Below, in pieces: positions 34,870-43,543 of a DNA stretch of 64,000 bases (position 1 is the stretch's first letter; each line of letters starts with the position of its first letter). A program made the translations under genes and the position numbers. The notes below the pieces were generated by a model. The model did not search any database. It was not told where the DNA came from and saw only the letters and a program-made list of their open reading frames with translations. Origin of the DNA: Salinibacterium sp. ZJ70 (GTDB lineage Bacteria; Actinomycetota; Actinomycetes; Actinomycetales; Microbacteriaceae); NCBI RefSeq assembly GCF_011751865.2, contig NZ_CP061770.1, positions 620,001-684,000 of the forward strand, given 5' to 3'.

Positions 34870-35991
34870 ATGACTAAGAAGTCAGTGCTAATCGGAGCGC
34901 TCGCGCTCACAGCGGTGTTGCTCACCGGTTGCACGGCTCCGGCTGGTGGGGACGACGTTCCCGTCAATGTCGAAGACGCTGTCGCCAAGAAGGCCGCAGA
35001 ATTCATCGCGCCGTACCTCGAGCGCCCCAGCTCGATCGGAATCGAGGCGCCGTTCGTCGGCGAGATCCCGACCGACAAGGAGATCTACTGGCTCCAGTGC
35101 TCGTCGCCCGCGTGTGCGGTCGTCGGCGGCGCCATCGAAGAGGCCGTCACCTCGGTCGGCTGGACGCTCAAGGTCGTCGACGCCGGTCTGTCGCCCGAGA
35201 GCGTCAAGGCAGCCTGGAATCAGGCAGTCCTCGGTGACCCCGATGCCGTCATCGCCAGCGGATTCACCCGCGCCATCTACGAGCCCGAGCTTCAGGCTCT
35301 CGCCGAGCGCGGCGTCCCCGTCCTCAACATGACCACCGCGGAGGCCCCCGAGAACGGCATCCTCTCGGCCCAACGCTGGGGACCGGACTTCAACGACGTG
35401 GGGGAGCGTCTCGCCAACTACCTGCTGAGCCTTAACGGCGAGCAGACGAACGCCGTGGCGTTCACCATCTCGGCGTTCCCGAACATCGCCCTCGTGGGCG
35501 AGGCGTTCGGTGAGACGATCGCAGCCCAGTGCTCATCCTGCTCGCTTGACGTGGTCGACCTGCCCGTGGATGCCCTCGGTGGAGACCTGCCCAACCGCGT
35601 TGTGACCTACCTGCAGGCGAACCCTGACGTGAACTCGGTCTACGTGGGCTACTCCGACATGATGGTCGGACTGCCGACCGCGCTGCAAGCTGCGGGTATC
35701 TCGAAGTCGGTGCGCTTCGTGACGCTCGACACCTCTCCCACGACGAGCGTCTACCTCGAGAATGGCGACTACCTCGCCGCAGTCGATGCGTCGCCGACCT
35801 ACGAGATGAGCTTCCGCCACGTCGACTTCCTGCTTCGCCACTTCACTGGAGCAGACACGACGCCGTCGAACGAGCGGAACAACCCGGCCTGGGTGATCAC
35901 GCAGGACAGCCTGCCGACCAGCGCAGACCACTTCCCGCTCGTCGTGGACTACGCAGAGCAGTACAGGACCCTGTGGGGGCTTGGGAAATGA
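34870..35991 (+). CDS. ABC transporter substrate-binding lipoprotein (CUT2/Peripla_BP_4 type)
   Basis: 373 aa. A signal peptide with lipobox LTAVLLTGC (Cys about 21) predicts membrane anchoring outside the cell. The mature part is a two-lobed type I periplasmic-binding fold: IYWLQCSSPACAVVGGAIEEAVTS, GWTLKVVDAGLSPESVKAAWNQAVLGDPDAVIASG, the hinge GVPVLNMTT, then the second lobe with NSVYVGYSDMMVGLPTALQAAG. Two Cys pairs (CSSPAC and CSSC) could be disulfides, unusual for this family. It heads a four-gene operon with 4-nt, 1-nt and 4-nt overlaps. CUT2 systems usually import sugars or autoinducers, but here the surrounding SDR and CoA-ligase genes suggest a different, perhaps non-sugar, ligand. 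GGAAAAGAGG supplies the SD. Confidence 0.85.
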   Translation: MTKKSVLIGALALTAVLLTGCTAPAGGDDVPVNVEDAVAKKAAEFIAPYLERPSSIGIEAPFVGEIPTDKEIYWLQCSSPACAVVGGAIEEAVTSVGWTLKVVDAGLSPESVKAAWNQAVLGDPDAVIASGFTRAIYEPELQALAERGVPVLNMTTAEAPENGILSAQRWGPDFNDVGERLANYLLSLNGEQTNAVAFTISAFPNIALVGEAFGETIAAQCSSCSLDVVDLPVDALGGDLPNRVVTYLQANPDVNSVYVGYSDMMVGLPTALQAAGISKSVRFVTLDTSPTTSVYLENGDYLAAVDASPTYEMSFRHVDFLLRHFTGADTTPSNERNNPAWVITQDSLPTSADHFPLVVDYAEQYRTLWGLGK

Positions 35992-37514
35992 ACCAGGTGG
36001 TCCTCGCCCTGCGCGGAGCATCCAAGACGTTCGGCTCCAACCGGGCGCTATCCCAGGTGGACATGGATGTTCGGCGGGGCGAGGTCCACGCTCTCGTCGG
36101 AGAGAACGGCTCGGGCAAATCCACCCTGATCAAGATCCTCTCCGGATATCACAGCCCTGATCCGGGGGCGGTCGTCGAAATCGATGGAGTGCCGCTGCGG
36201 CTGGGGAATCCTGAACATTCGCGTCGGGCGGGCCTGCGCTTCGTTCACCAGGACCTCGGGCTCATCGATGAGTTCACCGCTTTGGAGAACTTCGGTGTGA
36301 CCGGTGGTTTTCCCACAAAGTGGTCGGGGATCGACTGGGGTCGGCTGAGGGGGATCGCGGAGGATCTGCTCGCGCGGGTGGGCACCCGTGTCGACCTCGA
36401 CACCCCCGTCGGAGAGCTCACGGCGGTGGAGCGCAGCGCGGTGGCGATCGCCCGCTGCCTCGATGACTCTGAGCGCGGCGAGGCCAAGGTCCTGGTGCTG
36501 GATGAGCCGACGGCGGCGTTGCCCGTCGACGACGTGTCTCGGCTCTTCGACATCGTTCGCGAGGTTGCGGACAGGGGCGTCGCGGTCATGTATGTGTCCC
36601 ACCGTCTCGACGAGGTGATGGAGCTGTCGCAACGCATCACCGTGCTTCGCGATGGGCAGCGCATGGCGGCGGTCGACACCGAGAGCATTGACCGAGGCAA
36701 GCTCGCCGAGCTGATCGTCGGGTCGGTGGTGAGCGCTGACGACATCGTCGATCGTGCCGTCGACCCGACGGACATCGCGGTGTCGGTGAAGGGATACTCC
36801 ACGACCACGCTGCGCCCGGTGGACTTCGCGGTTGCGCGTGGCGAGATCGTGGGTGTGGCCGGCCTCGACGGTTCCGGGCGCGAGACGTTCGCGCGCGGAT
36901 TCGTGGGTGATGCGGGCGGGCGGGCCGATTCGCTCGTGCTCGCCGGCGAAGCGGTGCCTACCGTTCTCTCACCTCGCGCAGCAGCCGAGAACGGCGTGGC
37001 CCTGGTGCTCGCGAACCGTGACGAGGGAGCCGCCGTGCGCGGACTCTCTATCGCAGAGAACATCACGCTTGCCGACCTGGGAGCCGTCTCGTCGCGCGGC
37101 TTCGTCTCTCGCAAGCGGGAGGCCACGAAGGTCGACAAGTGGATCGAGGCGCTCGAGATCCGCCCTGCGGAGCCCGAGCGTGATTATGGAACCCTTTCTG
37201 GCGGTAACCGCCAGAAAGTCGTATTCGCCAAGTGGCTCAACGTTGAGCCGCGCTTGCTGGTGCTCGACGACCCCACCAGCGGTGTCGATGTGGGAGCACG
37301 GCGCGCGATGTACGGACAGGTGCGGGATGTCGCGGTGACGGGTGTTCCCGTCGTTGTGGTGTCGTCCGACCTCGAAGACCTTGTGCGCTTGTGCGACCGC
37401 GTTCTGGTGCTTGCGGGGGGCCGGATCGTCGCAGAACTGACCGGGGAAGAGATATCGGAGTACCGAATGACTGTGGAAATGTCGAACGCTCAAAGCGCGG
37501 GGGAGGTGGCGTGA
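35988..37514 (+). CDS. ABC transporter ATPase, two fused domains (RbsA/XylG type)
   Basis: 508 aa from ATG 35988, which overlaps the binding-protein stop (ATGA). The first domain is canonical in Walker A (GENGSGKSTLIKIL) and Walker B (VLVLDEPTAALP) but the signature LSxGQ is altered to LTAVERSAVAIAR. The second has the family's degenerate Walker A (GLDGSGRETFARGF), an intact signature LSGGNRQKVVFAKWL and LLVLDDPTSGVD. This asymmetric pattern is typical of CUT2 ATPases. VMYVSHRLDEVMELSQRITVLRDG is the switch/H-loop region of domain 1. The protein energises import together with the next gene. It ends in TGATG overlapping the permease start. Confidence 0.92.
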   Translation: MNQVVLALRGASKTFGSNRALSQVDMDVRRGEVHALVGENGSGKSTLIKILSGYHSPDPGAVVEIDGVPLRLGNPEHSRRAGLRFVHQDLGLIDEFTALENFGVTGGFPTKWSGIDWGRLRGIAEDLLARVGTRVDLDTPVGELTAVERSAVAIARCLDDSERGEAKVLVLDEPTAALPVDDVSRLFDIVREVADRGVAVMYVSHRLDEVMELSQRITVLRDGQRMAAVDTESIDRGKLAELIVGSVVSADDIVDRAVDPTDIAVSVKGYSTTTLRPVDFAVARGEIVGVAGLDGSGRETFARGFVGDAGGRADSLVLAGEAVPTVLSPRAAAENGVALVLANRDEGAAVRGLSIAENITLADLGAVSSRGFVSRKREATKVDKWIEALEIRPAEPERDYGTLSGGNRQKVVFAKWLNVEPRLLVLDDPTSGVDVGARRAMYGQVRDVAVTGVPVVVVSSDLEDLVRLCDRVLVLAGGRIVAELTGEEISEYRMTVEMSNAQSAGEVA

Positions 37515-38542
37515 TGGCGGCTTCGAACGCCGTGATGCGGGCATTCGCGCCCCGTCGCATCGGAGCGATCTATGTGTGGATGCTCATCGTACTGATCTTC
37601 GCGCTGTGGATTCCGGAGCTGTTCTTGCGCAGCTCGACCCCGCAGACGATCTTGAACCAGAGCACTGTGACGGCCATCGTGGCGCTCAGCGTCGTGTTCC
37701 CGCTGGTGGTGGGGGTGTTCGATCTGTCGGTAGGTGCGATGGTCGGCCTGTCGGCCGTCGTCGCAGCGTGGTTCCTCGGGAACACCGCCCTTCCCGTTCC
37801 TATGGTCGTGCTTCTCACGCTCCTGGTGGGTGTGTTCGTGGGCTTGCTGAACTCGTTTGTCGTGCTCAAGCTGGGCATCGATTCGTTCATCGGCACGCTC
37901 GCAACAGGTGCGATCCTGGGCGCGTTGACTATCGCCGTCTCCGACAACAAGATCATGACGGAGGGGATCTCGGGTGACTTCAGCGCCCTGTCGGCCGGCA
38001 TGATCGGGGGGCTGCAGTTCCCGGTCTTCTACATGCTCCTGCTGATGATCGTCCAGGGGATCCTGTTGGAGCGGACCCGCCCTGGGCGCCTCATGTACGC
38101 GGTCGGGTTCGGCCCTGAGGCGACGCGTCTTGCGGGCGTGAGTGTGACCCGTCTGAAGGTGACAGCGCTCGTGTCGTGCTCGGTGATCGCTGCGTTCGCG
38201 GGGCTCGTGCTGCTGGGCCGCGTGCAGGCGGCTGACCCCATGGGTGGCGTCTCGTACATGATCCCTGCGTTCTCGGCGGCGTTCCTCGGGGCGACCCAGT
38301 TCCGGGATGGTCGCTTCAACCCGTGGGGAACCGTGGTCGCGGTGCTTCTGCTCGCGACGGGTTCGTATGGTCTGCTGCTGTCGGGTATCGGGCAGTGGGC
38401 CCCCCAGGTATTCCAGGGAATCGTGCTGATCGCTGCGGTCGGCGTCACTGTCGCCCAGCGGCGAGTGAAGCCTGTGCGGAGCGACGATCCGCCTTCGCCC
38501 GCGGAAACCGTCGACCTGTCTGTGTCTGGGAGGGCATCATGA
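37514..38542 (+). CDS. ABC transporter permease (RbsC type)
   Basis: 342 aa with about ten hydrophobic helices, from IYVWMLIVLIFALWIPELF to VFQGIVLIAAVGVTVA. The conserved CUT2 permease landmarks are visible: the DLSVGAMVGLSAVVAAW segment after helix 3, LNSFVVLKLGIDSFIGTLATG, and the cytoplasmic coupling loop GFGPEATRLAGVSVTRLKVTALVSC. A single gene encodes the membrane part, so the transporter is presumably a permease homodimer with the fused ATPase, as in RbsAC. The start ATG overlaps the ATPase stop by 1 nt. Near the C-terminus there is an unstructured Pro/Ser tail (SDDPPSPAETVDLS). Confidence 0.92.
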   Translation: MAASNAVMRAFAPRRIGAIYVWMLIVLIFALWIPELFLRSSTPQTILNQSTVTAIVALSVVFPLVVGVFDLSVGAMVGLSAVVAAWFLGNTALPVPMVVLLTLLVGVFVGLLNSFVVLKLGIDSFIGTLATGAILGALTIAVSDNKIMTEGISGDFSALSAGMIGGLQFPVFYMLLLMIVQGILLERTRPGRLMYAVGFGPEATRLAGVSVTRLKVTALVSCSVIAAFAGLVLLGRVQAADPMGGVSYMIPAFSAAFLGATQFRDGRFNPWGTVVAVLLLATGSYGLLLSGIGQWAPQVFQGIVLIAAVGVTVAQRRVKPVRSDDPPSPAETVDLSVSGRAS

Positions 38543-39378
38543 CGAAGATCATCACTGGCCTCGCGTTCCCGGAGGGCCCGCGTTGGTTCAACGGGGCTCT
38601 GTATTTCTCCGACATGCACTCGCTTGAGGTGTGGCGGTGGACTCCCGAGGAGGGGGGTGCCCCGATCGCCACGATCCCGGGTAAGCCGTCGGGTCTGGGC
38701 TTCCTCGACTCGAAGACTCTGCTCGTGTCGTCGCAGAATGACCGGTGCGTGATGCGGGTCGACCTCGATGACCTTGAGGCTGGACCGCGCGTGCACGCCG
38801 ACGTCTCGGGCATCGCCACCTGGCACCTCAACGACATGATCACGGATGCCCAGGGGCGCGCGTATGTGGGCAACTACGGCAGCGGTGCGATGCCCGGCGA
38901 GCACATCGATGCGGCAGCGCTCGCGTTCGTCGACACGGATGGCACGGTGACGCCGGCGGCGGATGACCTTTACTTCCCGAACGGTATGGCTTTCCGTGCG
39001 GGGGGCCGGGAGCTCGTAGTCGCTGAGACACGGAGCGAACCGGGCCGATTGACGGTGTTCGATGTTGCGGCGGATGGCAGCCTCTCGAACCGACGCACTC
39101 TAATCGAGTTCGAAACGGAATGGCCCGATGGGATCGCCCGCGACGTCGAGGATGCGGTGTGGGTTGCGTCGCCGTTCTCGGGCGAGGTGATCCGCGTCGA
39201 TGTGAACGGGGAGGTCACCGACCGGCTCGCGATCGCGAACCCGTATGCGGTGGCCTTGGGCGGCGCGGACGGGCGCGACCTATTCGTCTGCTCCGCTGCG
39301 AACTGGCAGCCCGAGCTTGCGCTTGCCGAGCGCTCGGGTGCCATCGAGGTTCTGCGGGTTGAGGTGCCCGCGGCGTAG
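38539..39378 (+). CDS. SMP-30/gluconolactonase/LRE-family lactonase
   Basis: 279 aa six-bladed beta-propeller. Metal-ligand positions typical of the family are present: Glu in GLAFPEGPRW (about residue 11), Asn in TWHLNDMITDAQGRAYVGNYG (about 95), Asn in LYFPNGMAF (about 143) and Asp in EWPDGIARDVEDAVWV (about 194). It hydrolyses lactones or related esters with a divalent metal. The ATG overlaps the permease stop (ATGA). Being the last gene of the transporter operon, it likely acts on an imported lactone or on a lactone formed by the cluster's dehydrogenases (inference). No signal peptide, so cytosolic. Confidence 0.88.
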   Translation: MTKIITGLAFPEGPRWFNGALYFSDMHSLEVWRWTPEEGGAPIATIPGKPSGLGFLDSKTLLVSSQNDRCVMRVDLDDLEAGPRVHADVSGIATWHLNDMITDAQGRAYVGNYGSGAMPGEHIDAAALAFVDTDGTVTPAADDLYFPNGMAFRAGGRELVVAETRSEPGRLTVFDVAADGSLSNRRTLIEFETEWPDGIARDVEDAVWVASPFSGEVIRVDVNGEVTDRLAIANPYAVALGGADGRDLFVCSAANWQPELALAERSGAIEVLRVEVPAA

Positions 39379-39384
39379 CCACCG

Positions 39385-39420
39385 AGAAGGGGCGCTGGGA
39401 TTGCTCCCAGCGCCCCTTCT
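39385..39420. terminator. Bidirectional hairpin terminator
   Basis: AGAAGGGGCGCTGGGA (39385-39400) and TCCCAGCGCCCCTTCT (39405-39420) form a perfect 16-bp stem with loop TTGC between the convergent lactonase and SDR genes. Confidence 0.9.
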
Positions 39421-39434
39421 GCATGTATGCCCTC

Positions 39435-40178
39435 TTACTGGGCGACCGTCCAGCCGCCATCGACGGGCAGGAAGACGCCGTTGATGTACGACGCGACGGG
39501 CGATATCAGAAACAGGGTCGCGTAGGCGATGTCGTCGGGGCTGGCCATGCGCTTGAGCGGCACTTTGGAGAGCACGTGCTGGCCCATCTCGCTCGCCGCG
39601 AATCCGGCGAGGCGCGGCGTGTCGGTCATTCCCGGCGCGACCGCGTTGCTGCGGAACTCGCCTGCACGGTGTGCTGCCAGGTGGCGGACGTATCCGGCGA
39701 GGGCTGCCTTCGATGCCGAGTACCAGTTGTTGTCGGTGCCGACGAGGTTACCGGCGACCGACGAGGTGACGACCATGGCGGCTCCGTCGCCGGGGTTGGC
39801 GGCTGCCCAGGCGTCGGTCATCGTGCGCACGCTTCCGATGCAGGCGACGAGGGCGTCGTCGAACGACATCTGAGCTGACGACGGCGGGCCTGCGTTGTTG
39901 TGGAGCATCGTGATGGGGCCGAGGGTGGCAGTGGCGTCTGCGATTCCGGCGTGTGCGACATCTGCGTCGGTGACGTCGCCCACCCAGGTGTGGAAACGTC
40001 CGCCTGCGGCGGTGATGGCTGATTCGGTCTGTTCAAGACCGGCAGGGTTGATGTCCCAGCCGCTGATCGCCAGCCCCATCTCGGCGCCCCGGCGGGCTAC
40101 CGCGCGGCCGATCCCGCTGCCGGCGCCGGTCACGAGTAGCGCGTCTCCGGCACGGAAACCGAAGTTCGGAACTCCCAT
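39435..40178 (-). CDS. SDR-family oxidoreductase (catabolic cluster, SDR 1)
   Basis: 247 aa classical SDR. Cofactor motif TGAGSGIGRAV at residues 17-27, Asp after strand 2 (GWDINPAG) pointing to NAD(H), NNAG-type motif in LHNNAGPP, catalytic Ser in VVTSSVAG and Tyr/Lys in NWYSASKAAL. The C-terminus ends FLPVDGGWTVAQ. CAGGAG precedes the ATG. It is the second gene of a minus-strand pair with SDR 2 (57 nt gap), so both are under operator B. Typical role: oxidation of a secondary alcohol; the substrate cannot be deduced. Confidence 0.88.
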   Translation of the reverse strand: MGVPNFGFRAGDALLVTGAGSGIGRAVARRGAEMGLAISGWDINPAGLEQTESAITAAGGRFHTWVGDVTDADVAHAGIADATATLGPITMLHNNAGPPSSAQMSFDDALVACIGSVRTMTDAWAAANPGDGAAMVVTSSVAGNLVGTDNNWYSASKAALAGYVRHLAAHRAGEFRSNAVAPGMTDTPRLAGFAASEMGQHVLSKVPLKRMASPDDIAYATLFLISPVASYINGVFLPVDGGWTVAQ

Positions 40179-40235
40179 GTGTTTCTCCTGTTCTGCCCGG
40201 AAGGGCTGTGGTTGTGAGCGTGCGGGCGTGGGGCG

Positions 40236-41015
40236 TCAGACCCCGTAGCCGCCGTCGACATCGAGCTTCTGGCCGGTGATGAAGGCGGCACGATCGGAAG
40301 CGAGGAACGCCACGGTTTCGGCGATGTCGCCGGCGCTGCCGAAACGGCGAAGCGGGATGTTGGCCATCGCGACAGCGAGGGCGCGTTCGTCGAGGTCGCC
40401 GTTTGCCTGGAGGCGGGCCGACATGCCGTCGTGGAGCATGCCGGGGCCGACGCAGTTCACGCGAATTCCGTAGCGGCCTTCTTCGGCGGCGAGACCGCGC
40501 ATGAGGGCTTCCACCGCACCCTTGGGGGCTGCCGAGAGGCCGTCCCTGACGGGGTAGCGGCGCGTGGCGGCGCTCGTGATCGCGGTGATGCTTCCGCGGC
40601 TCTCGCGCAGTGCAGGGAGCGCGGCGTGGATGACGCCGTAGATGCCGTTGACGTCTTCGTCGAGTTGCGCGGCGAACTGTTCGGGGGGCACTCGTGACAG
40701 GTGAACCATGGGCACGTGAGGACCGGCCGCGTGAACGAGCGAGTGAATGCTGCGGTGGTTTTCGAGGATGCGCGCAAAGAGTTCTCGTGCGCCTTGCGCG
40801 TCGGGAAGAGAGAGTGGGTGAGCCTCGGCTCGGTCGCCGAGTTCGTCGAGGAGTTCGTGGGGTGCTCGGGTGCGGTAGGTCACACACACGTGTGATCCGC
40901 CCTGGACCAGTCGTCGTGCGATGGCGGCGCCGATGCCGCCCGACCCGCCGACCACGACGGCTGTGCCCGGCTTGTCGGCGAAGTCGCTTGACGCAGTGGT
41001 GTCAACGCTGATCAC
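40236..41015 (-). CDS. SDR-family oxidoreductase (catabolic cluster, SDR 2)
   Basis: 259 aa. Cofactor motif VVVGGSGGIGAAIARRL near residues 19-35; TYRTRAPHELL after strand 2 has no Asp, and the Arg suggests NADP(H). Catalytic Ser lies in AITSAATRRYPV, but the expected YxxxK is replaced: DGLSAAPKGAVEALM has Ala-Ala-Pro-Lys with no Tyr four residues before Lys, so the catalytic Tyr may be shifted (RRYPVRDG) or lost, an oddity shared with some enoyl-reductase-like SDRs. The C-terminus has GQKLDVDGGYGV. The start GTG at 41015 has TATGTT exactly 6 nt upstream, fitting a leaderless message divergent from SDR 3. Confidence 0.8.
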   Translation of the reverse strand: MISVDTTASSDFADKPGTAVVVGGSGGIGAAIARRLVQGGSHVCVTYRTRAPHELLDELGDRAEAHPLSLPDAQGARELFARILENHRSIHSLVHAAGPHVPMVHLSRVPPEQFAAQLDEDVNGIYGVIHAALPALRESRGSITAITSAATRRYPVRDGLSAAPKGAVEALMRGLAAEEGRYGIRVNCVGPGMLHDGMSARLQANGDLDERALAVAMANIPLRRFGSAGDIAETVAFLASDRAAFITGQKLDVDGGYGV

Positions 41016-41026
41016 CTCGTCAACAT

Positions 41027-41045
41027 ACCAACCAAATGCTAGGTT
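41027..41045. promoter_or_regulatory. Operator-like site B between divergent SDR genes
   Basis: The minus-strand reading is AACCTAGCATTTGGTTGGT; it shares AACCTAG, TTG and GGT with sites A and C. On the plus strand it includes TAGGTT, the -10 of SDR 3 (6 nt before its ATG), and it lies just upstream of TATGTT, the -10 of SDR 2. One bound protein could control both leaderless genes. Confidence 0.65.
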
Positions 41046-41051
41046 TGGAAG

Positions 41052-41867
41052 ATGACCTTTTGCGACAATGCCGTCGCCGTGGTGACCGGCGGGGCCGGTG
41101 GAATCGGTGGGGCCATCAGTCGTCGCCTCGCCGCGCGCGGTGACCATCTGATCCTCAACGACATCGACGAAGAAGCGGCCCAACGCGCCGCGCGCGATAT
41201 TCGTGCCGCCGGTGGCGAATGCGACCTTGTCATCGGCGATATCACCGACGCCGCAATCGTCACGGCGCTCTACGACGCCGTTGCAGTCCGGGGCGGCGCT
41301 GAATGGCTCGTCAACAACGTGGGGGACTTCCGGCCCGCCAGCCGAAGCTTCCTGCACAGCACCCCGGAGCAATGGCGTGCTCTGCTCGACATCAACCTGT
41401 GGCACGTGTTCGCCGTGACTCATGCGCTTCTGCCCGGCATGCTCGAGCGCGGCTCAGGTGGCATCGTGAACGTGTCGACCGTCGAGGCCTACCGCGGCAT
41501 CCCCGCGCACGCCGCCTACTCGGCCTTCAAAGCAGGGGTGAGCGCGTTCACGAAGAGCCTCGCCGTGGAGGTGGGCGGCTCCGGCGTGCGCGTGAACGCC
41601 ATCGCACCGGACCTCACCGACACCGACCAGACACCTGCGGCGGCGATGCTGCGCGGCCGAGACCCCGAACTCACCCGTCACTGGCTCCCCGTCGGCCGAT
41701 TCGGACGCCCCGACGATGCCGCCAGCGTCGTAGCCTTCCTGCTGTCGCCCGACGCCAGTTTCGTCACCGGGCACACCATCCCAGTTGACGGTGGAACCCT
41801 CTCGGCATCCGGGTGGTTCCCCCGCGCTGACGGCAAGGGCTGGTCGAACATGCCTGACCGCCCCTGA
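41052..41867 (+). CDS. SDR-family oxidoreductase (catabolic cluster, SDR 3)
   Basis: 271 aa classical SDR. The cofactor loop VTGGAGGIGGAISRRL begins at residue 12; Asp after strand 2 (LILNDIDEEAA) indicates NAD(H). VNNVGDF stands for the NNAG motif, the catalytic Ser lies in IVNVSTVEAY and Tyr/Lys in AAYSAFKAGV. VDGGTLSASGWFP closes the domain. The ATG at 41052 is 6 nt after TAGGTT, which lies inside operator B. It is convergent with the CoA ligase (19 nt between stops). The substrate is unknown. Confidence 0.88.
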   Translation: MTFCDNAVAVVTGGAGGIGGAISRRLAARGDHLILNDIDEEAAQRAARDIRAAGGECDLVIGDITDAAIVTALYDAVAVRGGAEWLVNNVGDFRPASRSFLHSTPEQWRALLDINLWHVFAVTHALLPGMLERGSGGIVNVSTVEAYRGIPAHAAYSAFKAGVSAFTKSLAVEVGGSGVRVNAIAPDLTDTDQTPAAAMLRGRDPELTRHWLPVGRFGRPDDAASVVAFLLSPDASFVTGHTIPVDGGTLSASGWFPRADGKGWSNMPDRP

Positions 41868-41886
41868 CGGGCTCCAGTCGGGCGCG

Positions 41887-43509
41887 CTATCTCGCCGAAC
41901 CGTAGCGGGCGATCACCTGATCGCGGAGCGCATTCTTCAGGATCTTGCCCATGGCATTACGGGGAAAGTCGGCCACGATCTCCAGTCGTGCGGGCACTTT
42001 GTAGTTTGACAGCCGCTCGCGCAGGTAGGCCAGCAGCTCCTCGGGAGTCTCGCCCGACCCATCTCGCAGCATCACGCACGCGAGTCCAACGGCACCCATG
42101 CGTGCGTCCGGAACCCCCACGACCGCCGACTCGTTCACCGCCGGGTGGGTGCGAAGGGCGTTCTCGATCTCGGCCGGGTACACGTTGAACCCGCCTACGA
42201 TGTACATGTCCTTCAAGCGGTCGGTGATCTTTACGCAGCCGTGCTCATCCATTCGCCCAACATCGCCCGTGTGGAACCAACCATCCGAATCGAACGCGGC
42301 GGCTGTGGCCTCCGCATCCTCGAAATAGCCTTCGGTGACGTTGGGGCCGCGCATCACGATCTCGCCATCGGTGCCGCGTGGAACCTCCGAGCCGTCGGCG
42401 GCGATGATGCGAATCTCCACGCCGTCCGCGGCAGGACCCGTCGTCTCGGCGATATGCGCGAAGCTCTCGTTCGGGCGAGACATAGTGGCGACGACGCACT
42501 CGGTCAAGCCGTACGCCTGCCCGACCGATTCGAATCCGAGGATCTCCACCATGTCGCGGAAGAGGCTCTCAGGAACCGTGGCCGCTCCCGCAATGGCGAA
42601 GCGGAGCGACGAGATGTCGAAGTCGGTGAGCTGGGGGTGGTCGATCAGAGTCGTGAAGATGGTGGGCACGCCGGGCAGCACGCTGATGCGCTCGCGTTCG
42701 ATGGTCGCCAGCGTCTGTTCGGGGTCGAAGGTGGGCAGCGGATACATGGTGGTGCCGGCAACGACGCTCGAGAGGAGGCCGGCCTTGTATCCCCAGCTCT
42801 GGAAGAACGGGTTGACGATGAGGTAGCGGTCGTCGGGTGTGAGGTTGGCGCCGGCTGCCCATGACCGCGCCACCGAGAGGTTCTGGCGGTGTGTGCTGAG
42901 CACCCCCTTCGGCAGACCGGTCGTCCCCGAGGTGAACATGATGTCGGCGACATCCGACTCAGAGACACGCGAGATCGCTTCGTCGAGCTGTTCACTGGTG
43001 ATGTCCTGCGCGCGCTCGCGCAGCCGTGCCCACGAGAGGGCGTCAGGGTGGGATGGTGCCGGGTCGAGGGTGACGATCGTCTCGAGGTGGGGGAGTGAGG
43101 GCACGAGGGTGCCGCCGAGGTCGCGCGTTGCGGCGCCCTTCAGTGCGTCCAGGTACCCCTTGCCGAGGAATCCATCGGCGACGATGAGCATGCGCGCTCG
43201 GGACCTTTCGAGGATCGCCTCAGCCTCGTACCCGGTGAAGCGGGTGTTCATGGGGACTGCCGATGCGCCGATCGTTTGGGCCGCCAAGAGGGCTACGGCG
43301 AACTCGTGGCGGTTGGGTGCCCAGATGGCGACGCGATCGGTGTGGGTTATCCCGAGGGTGAGGTATGCGCGTGCCACATGATGCACGTGCTGTTCGAGCT
43401 CGAAATAGCTGAGCTGCAGGTCTGCGTCGATGATCGCTGGGTGGTCGCGGTGCTGCTGTGCCGCGGCGCGCAGAACTGAGGGGACGGTGGTGTCGGTGAT
43501 GAGGGGCAT
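41887..43509 (-). CDS. Acyl-CoA ligase (AMP-forming, fatty-acyl/aryl-CoA synthetase-like)
   Basis: 540 aa ANL-superfamily enzyme that activates a carboxylate to its acyl-AMP and then CoA thioester. The P-loop signature IMFTSGTTGLPKGVLSTHR, the A4/A5 region (GAATVPESLFRDMVE; VGQAYGLTECVVATM), the A7 Asp-containing WFHTGDVGRMDEHG, the A8 hinge TDRLKDMYIVGGFNVYPAEIE and the catalytic lysine in FPRNAMGKILKNAL are intact. The ATG at 43509 follows TAGGAGCAACG. The closest style is the FadD3/long-chain-or-cyclic-acid CoA ligases of catabolic clusters. Operator C lies upstream. It suggests the pathway ends in a CoA-bound carboxylate, though no beta-oxidation genes are present in the window. Confidence 0.9.
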   Translation of the reverse strand: MPLITDTTVPSVLRAAAQQHRDHPAIIDADLQLSYFELEQHVHHVARAYLTLGITHTDRVAIWAPNRHEFAVALLAAQTIGASAVPMNTRFTGYEAEAILERSRARMLIVADGFLGKGYLDALKGAATRDLGGTLVPSLPHLETIVTLDPAPSHPDALSWARLRERAQDITSEQLDEAISRVSESDVADIMFTSGTTGLPKGVLSTHRQNLSVARSWAAGANLTPDDRYLIVNPFFQSWGYKAGLLSSVVAGTTMYPLPTFDPEQTLATIERERISVLPGVPTIFTTLIDHPQLTDFDISSLRFAIAGAATVPESLFRDMVEILGFESVGQAYGLTECVVATMSRPNESFAHIAETTGPAADGVEIRIIAADGSEVPRGTDGEIVMRGPNVTEGYFEDAEATAAAFDSDGWFHTGDVGRMDEHGCVKITDRLKDMYIVGGFNVYPAEIENALRTHPAVNESAVVGVPDARMGAVGLACVMLRDGSGETPEELLAYLRERLSNYKVPARLEIVADFPRNAMGKILKNALRDQVIARYGSAR

Positions 43510-43543
43510 CGTTGCTCCTAGTTGAGTCGCCGAGTCGCATACA

